From: Pseudomonadales bacterium
GTDB taxonomy: Bacteria; Pseudomonadota; Gammaproteobacteria; Pseudomonadales; Azotimanducaceae
Reading direction: 5' to 3'
Length of the DNA: 7,131 bases
NCBI GenBank assembly: GCA_021295935.1
Contig: JAGWBL010000048.1
Coordinates: 1 to 7,131, forward strand
Part shown: one piece after another, positions 1 through 5,152 of the stretch
Layout: every line of letters starts with the position of its first letter
Position numbering within the stretch: position 1 is the stretch's first letter
Notes under the pieces: model-generated
What the model was told of the DNA's origin: nothing
Seen by the model: only the letters and a program-made list of their open reading frames with translations
The model's database searches: none
Made by a program: the position numbers and the translations under genes

Positions 1-222
1 AACACCGGAGACGGCAGGGGTGAGTTGTCAGCCCAGGGCTTTGGTGTCCGGCGTGGTTGGCAATCGCTTACTCGAACCAACGGCACGGAACTCCTGGTTT
101 GCAGTGCATCCGGTTCCCGAAGAGGCATTCCCCCGAGCGCTCTCGCTTCGTGCTTCATTTCGAGCGGACTGGGCCAACTGGCGGCCATGACTCTGGAGTC
201 CGACCGACTGGTGTGCTTCTGA
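1..222 (+). CDS. tusD: Sulfurtransferase subunit TusD (DsrE family), C-terminal part, truncated by the window edge
   Basis: The reading frame is open from base 1 and ends at TGA 220-222, giving the last 73 residues of a protein usually about 128 long. Visible residues 31-41 read LLVCSASGSRR and match the TusD segment around the conserved active cysteine (Cys78 in E. coli TusD); here it is visible Cys34. The following ISSGLGQLA and the end DRLVCF match the usual TusD tail (SGLGALAEA, then DRVVQF in E. coli). In the family, TusD accepts persulfide sulfur from TusA and, with TusC and TusB, hands it to TusE for s2U34 formation on tRNA in the cytoplasm. tusC follows with no gap. In sulfur oxidisers the homologue is DsrE; the cysteine-free TusB downstream favours the tRNA role. 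The N-terminus and any promoter lie outside the window. Confidence 0.87.
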   Translation, partial: NTGDGRGELSAQGFGVRRGWQSLTRTNGTELLVCSASGSRRGIPPSALASCFISSGLGQLAAMTLESDRLVCF

Positions 223-567
223 GTGGGCCCGATTCTCTTCCTGGTCCGCCGTTGGCACGATGCGGCACAACACGAGACACTGGACCTGATCCTCACTCAC
301 GCCGCATTCGGAGTCGATGCGCACGTGTGGTTCCAAGGCGAAGTGGTCAAGCAGCTCTTATCGGGTGACTTGTCATCTCGACTGGAAGCCAACGCACGTT
401 GGATGGCAGCGCTCCAGCAATCCGAGGTTCACAGTCTCTGCGTGAGCTGCGAGGATCTCTTGACACACGACGTTCCCAAGGACTCCGCCCCTTCAGTACT
501 AAGAGTGCTCACCGTGGAGCAGATTCGCGCGCGGATGCAGACTTGGGCACGGGTGATCTGCGACTGA
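223..567 (+). CDS. tusC: Sulfurtransferase subunit TusC (DsrF family)
   Basis: This 114-residue protein is close to the usual TusC length of about 119. The start GPILFLVRRWHD supplies the first strand of the DsrE/DsrF fold. It is followed by a helix (HETLDLILTHAAFG), a second strand ending HVWFQGEVVKQLL, and a segment SLCVSCEDLL that corresponds to the E. coli stretch CWVCAASL. Cysteines are 73, 76 and 113. TusC is a structural subunit of the TusBCD heterohexamer in tRNA 2-thiolation. The start is GTG at 223, directly after the tusD stop and in the same frame, so it cannot lie further upstream. No good Shine-Dalgarno precedes it (only a weak GGTG about 9 bases away), which suggests translation is coupled to tusD. 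The stop TGA 565-567 shares its A with the tusB ATG. DsrF of a sulfur-oxidation system is the alternative. Confidence 0.82.
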   Translation: MGPILFLVRRWHDAAQHETLDLILTHAAFGVDAHVWFQGEVVKQLLSGDLSSRLEANARWMAALQQSEVHSLCVSCEDLLTHDVPKDSAPSVLRVLTVEQIRARMQTWARVICD

Positions 568-812
568 TGCTCCACATCGGGTTGGATCCAGCCCTGCTTC
601 CGCAGGCGCAAGGAATTGCCGCGCCGAGCGACGCAATCGTGATAGCGGCAGAATCCGGCGAGTCTGCAGCGACGACGCCAGCAAGCTCCCTGGACCTGCG
701 TCTCGTCGAAGGCATCGTGCACCGGAACGACGGTCAGGAGGCAAGACCGGTTTCAGTGGCGAGTCTGGTGGAACTCGTCGAGCGAGAAGCAACCTCCGTG
801 ACCTGGCGCTGA
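567..812 (+). CDS. tusB: Sulfurtransferase subunit TusB (DsrH family)
   Basis: This 81-residue protein begins MLHIG, close to the MLHTL start of E. coli TusB, and ends SVTWR, near the terminal tryptophan typical of the family (QMAW in E. coli). A predicted strand DAIVIAAES lies at residues 22-30, and the C-terminal part SLVELVER resembles the last helix of TusB. The whole protein has no cysteine; DsrH proteins of sulfur oxidisers carry a functional Cys20, so this fits TusB better. It would complete the TusBCD heterohexamer. ATG 567-569 overlaps the tusC stop as TGATG, and GGGTGA about 10 bases upstream is a modest ribosome site. Overall similarity by eye is lower than for the other two subunits, and the assignment leans on the two ends and gene order. 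No tusE (dsrC) follows in the window. Confidence 0.76.
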   Translation: MLHIGLDPALLPQAQGIAAPSDAIVIAAESGESAATTPASSLDLRLVEGIVHRNDGQEARPVSVASLVELVEREATSVTWR

Positions 813-887
813 CCGCAGTCTTGGGCGGAGTGGAGAAGACAATGCGTGGACTCTGTCCCTCTAGGCTCCCCACTGCCGTGGACTGTG
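813..887. other. Convergent intergenic gap between tusB and the transglycosylase gene
   Basis: Two operons meet here tail to tail in 75 bases. I looked for an intrinsic terminator on both strands and found only weak possibilities: CCGC/GCGG around an 8-base loop at 813-828, and a 5-bp GTCTT/AAGAC pair at about 818-840. Neither is followed by a convincing T-run. Transcripts may therefore overlap, or termination may be Rho-dependent. Confidence 0.5.
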
Positions 888-1511
888 CTACCTCCCGCGC
901 TTGCGGAGTCTCTTGTATTTCTGGGCAGGACCGACCCTGCATGACAGCAGTTGCAACATGTACCGTTCCGCACGGTCCTCAACCTTCCGGGCGGATTCGA
1001 GCAGCCAGTCCTTGGACCTCCAAGTCCCTCGCGAGTAACCGCCGAGCCCTTCATGGTAGGCAACGTAAAGCCACTTCGATTCCTTCCTCGGGATTGACGA
1101 GTTCCTGGAAATCCAGTCCAGGTAGTACCCCACGAAGTCCGTTGCGTAACGGAAACTCGCTCTCTTCGCGTGTGGTTGGTTGGTGCGCTTGCGGTAGTCG
1201 TCCCACGTCTTGTCCTTGACCTGTGCGTACCCGTAAGCGGTCTGCTTCTGTCCGACAGGAATGAACAAGAACCTCTTTCTCTTGGGCTTTGCGCGAGCAC
1301 GAAAGGTGGACTCCTGATAGATCACGGACAAGATGGTCGCGGCGTCAATCTTCCACTTCTCTTCCGCCGCAACCACGTGCTTGTACCAACCTCGTTTCTC
1401 CTTCAGCAGCAAGCACGCGTTCTCGGCATGGCGTGGGCTGGCCGCAGAGCCTGTTGCACAGAGCAAGAAGCACGCACAGGCAACGAGCAAGTTTGTCCTA
1501 GGCAAGGCCAT
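888..1511 (-). CDS. Exported SLT-like lytic transglycosylase
   Basis: This 207-residue protein opens with a short basic stretch and a hydrophobic run at residues 8-20, then GSAAS near 21-25. That is a plausible signal peptide cleaved around residues 23-24, sending the enzyme to the periplasm. The lysozyme-like core follows: IYQESTF at 64-70 with likely catalytic Glu67, AYGYAQ at 92-97 followed by a conserved Trp103, and AYHEGLGGY at 151-159. These match the small SLT-type transglycosylases seen in many gammaproteobacteria, which cut the MurNAc-GlcNAc bond of peptidoglycan to leave 1,6-anhydroMurNAc. Cys33 and Cys191 could form a disulfide. The C-terminal tail (198-207) is very basic, so it might bind peptidoglycan or an anionic surface. 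It is the last gene of the smc-zipA-ligA operon and overlaps ligA. A TTG start at 1505 (205 residues) is better spaced from the ribosome site than ATG 1511. Confidence 0.85.
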   Translation of the reverse strand: MALPRTNLLVACACFLLCATGSAASPRHAENACLLLKEKRGWYKHVVAAEEKWKIDAATILSVIYQESTFRARAKPKRKRFLFIPVGQKQTAYGYAQVKDKTWDDYRKRTNQPHAKRASFRYATDFVGYYLDWISRNSSIPRKESKWLYVAYHEGLGGYSRGTWRSKDWLLESARKVEDRAERYMLQLLSCRVGPAQKYKRLRKRGR

Positions 1512-4131
1512 GCTCCTCGATCAACTTCATGAATTCAGCCTCGCTCACAACCTGAACCCCAATTTGTCGAGCCTTGGCGAGTTTCGTCCCCGCATTCGAC
1601 CCCGCCAACAGCCTTGTAGTCGTCCTGCTCACGCTTGCTCCGACCCGAGCGCCGAGCGCCAACAGCGCTGCCTTCGCTTCCTCGCGGGTCTTCGTCTCCA
1701 ACCGGCCTGTCAATACCCAAGATTCTCCGGACAGCGGCAGCGATCCGGCGAGAGCTCTCGTCTGCCAGTGGACTCCCAACTCCACCAGTTCTCGAACTTC
1801 ACGGACGTTGTGCTCGTCAGCGAAATAGCGAGCGAGCTCTTCGGCGATTTTCGGTGTGAGGCCCAAGGGCTCCGGAAGACTCGCCCGCCCCCGACAAGGG
1901 CCGAACCAAGGGTCATCCGTAGTTGCGTCCGCAGGCCCGACAGGCCCGGCTTCAGACAACGGCAGTTCAGAAGCATCCGCGCGACCTCCCGGCCGTGCGA
2001 CGCGAAGTTCCATCCTGGGCAGCCGACCGGAAGCCTGCGCAACGTTCCATGTTTCGGCTGATCGTTGCTTGCTGGCACAAAGGTGACGTAGGCCGACTCG
2101 CACTTCTGGCGTCTCGGCCCCGGTACGCAAGCCGGAGACTTGATTGACGATGAACGAATCGTCACCGAACACGCAGGCTAGTCTGTCTCCCGGCGACAGG
2201 TCCTCAAGTACCCCAGGTGGCACGACGAATTCGATCGCACAGAGCGATTCAGAAGAGATTTCCTTCCATAGACGAGATGGCTTCGGTTTGCCGAGCAGGA
2301 AGGTCGAGTCCGGTTCCGTAGCAAGAAATCGGTACCACGGTTGCTTCTTGTCCTGGAGCGAACCCGCGGCGGACCTTCCCCACTCGAACTCGAAGAGCGT
2401 TGATCCGAACAGTTCCTCTGGCAACCCGGAGGATGGAGACTTCCAAGATGCAGGCGTCCGGACTCTCGAAATCAAGTCATCCAGATCGTCGATTCTCTCT
2501 GACAACTCGCGTGCGGTTGTACGGGCCACCGATTCGATGCCCAACGCCGAGATCAACCGATCGAGGGACGATTCCTTGCTTGCCTCTATCGCGGCGCACA
2601 AACGAGTGGCACTCGTCTCCTCGATGCCCTCAATCTGCTGCAACTGCTCGTGGGTAAGTCGATAGAAATCCGACGGCCCCTTCACCAAGTTGCTCTCGAC
2701 GAGCTTGCGTATCAGCTCGGGGCCGACCTGGTCGATGTCCATGCCCTCCTTGGAGACGAAGTACGCAAGCCGTCGTTGCAGGACCTCCGAACAGGCCTTG
2801 CCCGCTGAACACTTGATGGCCACCTCGCCCGAAGCCTGGACTGCCGGCGCACCGCACGCCGGACAAGTGGCGGGAGGCTCGATGGGCGAACGCTTGACGA
2901 CCTGCGTGACCTGCGGAATGACGTCTCCCGCTCGCCGAATCCGAACGGTGTCCCCCACTTGAATACCCAAGCTCTCTACGTGTTTCATGTTGTGAAGGGA
3001 CGCATTGGAGACAGTCACTCCGCCTATGCTGACCGGATGCACGCGAGCCACCGGGGTGATCGTGCCGGTGCGTCCGACCTGGAACTCCACGCCAATCAGG
3101 TGCGTGAACGTCTCCTGAGACGGAAACTTGAATGCGATCGCCCAGCGAGGATGGTGCGCGGTCTTGCCAACCAGCGAGTGAAGAGCGAGGTCATCGAGCT
3201 TTATCACCGCTCCGTCAATCTCGAAGTCAAGCTTGGCTCGCTGTGCCCGCAGCTCCTCCAGGTACTCCGCGCAGCCACTTGCGTCGTCGACACGTGCTCT
3301 GCAAGCGCTGACGGGACACCCCCAACGAGCCACGCGCTCCATCACGCCTTGCTGTGTCTGGCGTGATCCAGCATCATCTTCCTCGAAACCTGCCGAGTAG
3401 GCGAAGAAGCTTAGCGGCCTGGATTCCGTGACGTCCGGATTCTTCTGCCTCAGGCTTCCGGCGGCGCCATTTCTGGGATTGACGAGTTGTTCCTGACCCT
3501 TGTCGCGCGCCGTCGCATTGAACTCCTCAAACCCCGAGAGAGGCATGTAGACCTCCCCGCGAATCTCCACCGCCCCCGGAACGTCCGAACCCTTGAGCTC
3601 TTTGGGAACATCGCCGATTCGATTGACGTTGGTGGTGATGTTCTCTCCGACAGCGCCGTCTCCCCTGGTGGCAGCGCGCGCGAGCAATCCGTCCACGTAG
3701 AGCAAACTCACCGCAACCCCGTCGAGCTTCGGTTCGCAACTCAGCGACGGGCGAGGCAGTCCACCCGAATCCACCGCGACACCTTCCACGTGCGTCCTCG
3801 GCTTCTCGAATTTCTTGGCAAGGAACCTCTGGAGGTTGGAGTACCAGAGCTCGAGCTTGGACTGATCGCTTGCCTTTTCCAGAGACAGCATCGGCAGACG
3901 ATGTTGCACCTCTGCGAAATGCGACGATGGACGGCCCCCGACTCTTCCAATTGGGGAGTCCGGCGCCTTCAATTCAGGAAATCTGGCTTCCAATTCCCGC
4001 AGTTGCTCCAAGAGGCAATCGTAGGCGTCATCGTCGATGACCGGGGCATCTCGGTTGTAATAGAGCTCCTGGTGGTGCTCGATCCTGGCTTTGAGTGTCG
4101 CGTAATGGTCGTAGACGGCATCAGCGGCCAT
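1498..4131 (-). CDS. ligA: NAD-dependent DNA ligase LigA with a large insertion in the HhH domain
   Basis: This enzyme seals nicks in DNA, including Okazaki junctions, using NAD+. Domain Ia is canonical (YYNRDAP...DDDAYD, 24-38). The catalytic motif CEPKLDG has AMP-accepting Lys135 (Lys115 in E. coli), followed by RGDG (156-159), RGEVYMP (191-197), EIDGAVIK (304-311) and AFKFP (333-337). The OB-fold motif QVGRTGTITP is at 351-360. Zinc cysteines 423, 426, 441 and 447 have the same spacing as in E. coli LigA. HhH motifs start near 464, and a BRCT domain covers about 798-872. The length, 877 against about 670, is odd. Some 190 extra residues lie at about 558-752, and about 18 more precede motif I (108-128). 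The hairpin glycine is missing from HhH motifs 2 and 3. No frame break was seen, so it is probably active. ATG 4131 follows GGAG at 4143-4146 by 11 bases. Confidence 0.97.
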   Translation of the reverse strand: MAADAVYDHYATLKARIEHHQELYYNRDAPVIDDDAYDCLLEQLRELEARFPELKAPDSPIGRVGGRPSSHFAEVQHRLPMLSLEKASDQSKLELWYSNLQRFLAKKFEKPRTHVEGVAVDSGGLPRPSLSCEPKLDGVAVSLLYVDGLLARAATRGDGAVGENITTNVNRIGDVPKELKGSDVPGAVEIRGEVYMPLSGFEEFNATARDKGQEQLVNPRNGAAGSLRQKNPDVTESRPLSFFAYSAGFEEDDAGSRQTQQGVMERVARWGCPVSACRARVDDASGCAEYLEELRAQRAKLDFEIDGAVIKLDDLALHSLVGKTAHHPRWAIAFKFPSQETFTHLIGVEFQVGRTGTITPVARVHPVSIGGVTVSNASLHNMKHVESLGIQVGDTVRIRRAGDVIPQVTQVVKRSPIEPPATCPACGAPAVQASGEVAIKCSAGKACSEVLQRRLAYFVSKEGMDIDQVGPELIRKLVESNLVKGPSDFYRLTHEQLQQIEGIEETSATRLCAAIEASKESSLDRLISALGIESVARTTARELSERIDDLDDLISRVRTPASWKSPSSGLPEELFGSTLFEFEWGRSAAGSLQDKKQPWYRFLATEPDSTFLLGKPKPSRLWKEISSESLCAIEFVVPPGVLEDLSPGDRLACVFGDDSFIVNQVSGLRTGAETPEVRVGLRHLCASKQRSAETWNVAQASGRLPRMELRVARPGGRADASELPLSEAGPVGPADATTDDPWFGPCRGRASLPEPLGLTPKIAEELARYFADEHNVREVRELVELGVHWQTRALAGSLPLSGESWVLTGRLETKTREEAKAALLALGARVGASVSRTTTRLLAGSNAGTKLAKARQIGVQVVSEAEFMKLIEEHGLA
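1513..1518 (-). promoter_or_regulatory. Ribosome binding site that bears on the transglycosylase start
   Basis: GAGGAG on the minus strand lies inside the last codons of ligA. It is 1 base from ATG 1511, too close for normal initiation, but 7 bases from the in-frame TTG at 1505-1503, which is near ideal. This favours the TTG start, or translational coupling from ligA to the ATG. Confidence 0.55.
1876..2460 (-). other. Lineage-specific insertion inside the LigA HhH domain
   Basis: Aligned by eye to E. coli LigA, the stretch from ALGI to the VHW before the BRCT linker is 70 residues in E. coli and 261 here. The extra sequence is roughly LigA residues 558-752. Residues about 575-685 look like a folded, strand-rich unit (for example EFEWGRS, STFLLGK, CAIEFVV, RLACVFG, FIVNQVSG). 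Residues about 688-745 are rich in Ala, Gly, Pro, Ser and acidic residues, like a flexible linker. The frame stays open and base composition resembles the rest of ligA. It lacks intein hallmarks: no Cys or Ser splice block at the start and no HN-Cys/Ser/Thr at the end. I do not recognise the family. The boundaries are good to perhaps ten residues. Confidence 0.85.
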
Positions 4132-4176
4132 CGGTGTCGATTCTCCGAACGCGAACCCCGCCCGAAGCGGAAGCGC

Positions 4177-5127
4177 TTACATGGCAGCGGCCGACAGCCG
4201 CTCCCTGCTGAACTCCGCCACAAACTGTCGGTATTTCTGTATGCGTTGATCGCAAAGCGGAACCTTTCGGTCGTCGCAGACTTCCACATTGGGAAGCACA
4301 TTTGCCGCTTCATTCGCGAATCGAAGCGCCATCTCGAAAGCCGCGGACGGGTTCGAGACCCCACCGAGCTCCAACAGGATCACGAGACCGTTGGTGACGA
4401 ACTCCGACAGATCCCCCTCCGGAAACTCCGCCGGTTTCAATGCGCTGAACACGTAGAACAACCGTTCGTTGGTGCGTCGTTCACAATGGATGAACGCCCC
4501 GTTGGCATCTCGCTGAAGGCCCATCCTGCTCATCAGCGACGACAGATCCGGTCCCGTGATGGTGGCCTCCCGGTTCCTCTCGAAGACAGTCAGCCACGTG
4601 TAGTCGAGCGTATCGCTCTCGGCTCGCGCCACTGCGCGAGAGGTTCCGTTCCCCGGAGCGACGAGATTTCTCCGAACCTGTTTCGGAGGTTTGCTGCCAG
4701 ACCCGTGCGTCCTCTGGAACGGAGAAACGTTGGAAGCTCGGTTCTTGCCGGTGTCGAGCGTCTCTGGCTTCTTGTCATTCCTTGGCGGGACGCGGGCTTG
4801 CATGTCGGGTGTGGCCCGATCCTCGGCCTTCCTTCGGGTCAGCGTGCCCGACACCTTCTTGCGTGGCACACGCACACGTGCCACAGGCTCTTTAGACCCA
4901 AGGTCGAGATTTCTCTGCCGTCCCTTGAGGGGATTCTTCGGTCCAACCCGGACGACACCGCCATCAGGCAGTTCGCCGTTGAATGGGTCCGCATCGCCTG
5001 CGACCGCGGAAGATTGCTCCGCCTGCAGGCTCTCTCGTTGACTGCTCCGATTGAGGTAGAACCCCCAGAGCAAGAACACGAACATCAGAATGGTGCCCGC
5101 AATGAGCACTGGGCTCACAAAATCCAT
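4177..5127 (-). CDS. zipA: Cell division protein ZipA
   Basis: This 316-residue protein links FtsZ to the inner membrane. Residues 4-25 (FVSPVLIAG to FYLN) form one N-terminal membrane segment, matching ZipA's N-out, C-in topology. A long unstructured linker covers about 27-175. The C-terminal FtsZ-binding ZipA_C domain is at about 177-306: TWLTVFER, then SLMSRMGL, LFYVFSALKPAEF (compare SLANMVKPGTF in E. coli), TNGLVILLEL and a final helix DQRIQKYRQFVAEF. The linker is strongly basic: residues 60-160 contain 26 Lys/Arg and 8 Asp/Glu, and it is not the Pro/Gln-rich type of E. coli. The start was chosen at ATG 5127 because the membrane segment begins there and AGGAGG lies just upstream; the open frame further upstream runs into the smc end. 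It sits 25 bp after smc and 45 bp before ligA, the common gammaproteobacterial order. Confidence 0.94.
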   Translation of the reverse strand: MDFVSPVLIAGTILMFVFLLWGFYLNRSSQRESLQAEQSSAVAGDADPFNGELPDGGVVRVGPKNPLKGRQRNLDLGSKEPVARVRVPRKKVSGTLTRRKAEDRATPDMQARVPPRNDKKPETLDTGKNRASNVSPFQRTHGSGSKPPKQVRRNLVAPGNGTSRAVARAESDTLDYTWLTVFERNREATITGPDLSSLMSRMGLQRDANGAFIHCERRTNERLFYVFSALKPAEFPEGDLSEFVTNGLVILLELGGVSNPSAAFEMALRFANEAANVLPNVEVCDDRKVPLCDQRIQKYRQFVAEFSRERLSAAAM

Positions 5128-5132
5128 ATCCC

Positions 5133-5138
5133 CCTCCT
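5133..5138 (-). promoter_or_regulatory. Strong ribosome binding site for zipA
   Basis: AGGAGG on the minus strand, extended to AGGAGGGG, lies 4 bases before ATG 5127 in the 25-base gap after the smc stop. It fixes the zipA start and rules out the longer upstream frame that begins inside smc. Confidence 0.7.
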
Positions 5139-5152
5139 GCCTCACGGATCCG

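Noticed and set aside
845..887. Two copies of GTGGACT in the convergent gap, 31 bases apart
   Set aside because: Seven-base direct repeats are expected by chance, and they form no hairpin or known operator.
734..1300. A 188-codon minus-strand frame overlapping tusB and the transglycosylase gene
   Set aside because: It is rich in Ser, Thr, Arg and Gly without a domain, lies out of frame inside the transglycosylase gene, and would require three-way overlap of coding regions.
1333..2061. A 242-codon plus-strand open frame across the ligA 3' end and the transglycosylase start
   Set aside because: Antisense shadow of two well-supported genes, with no ribosome site seen and Arg/Ser/Pro-rich shadow-like composition.
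1876..2460. The LigA insert as an intein or transposon remnant
   Set aside because: No intein splice motifs at either end, no endonuclease or transposase motif and no stop codon. Imperfect likeness of flanks (CGAGAGTCCGGACGCC against CGAGTCTTCCGGAGCCC on the minus strand) is too weak to call a target-site duplication in GC-rich DNA.
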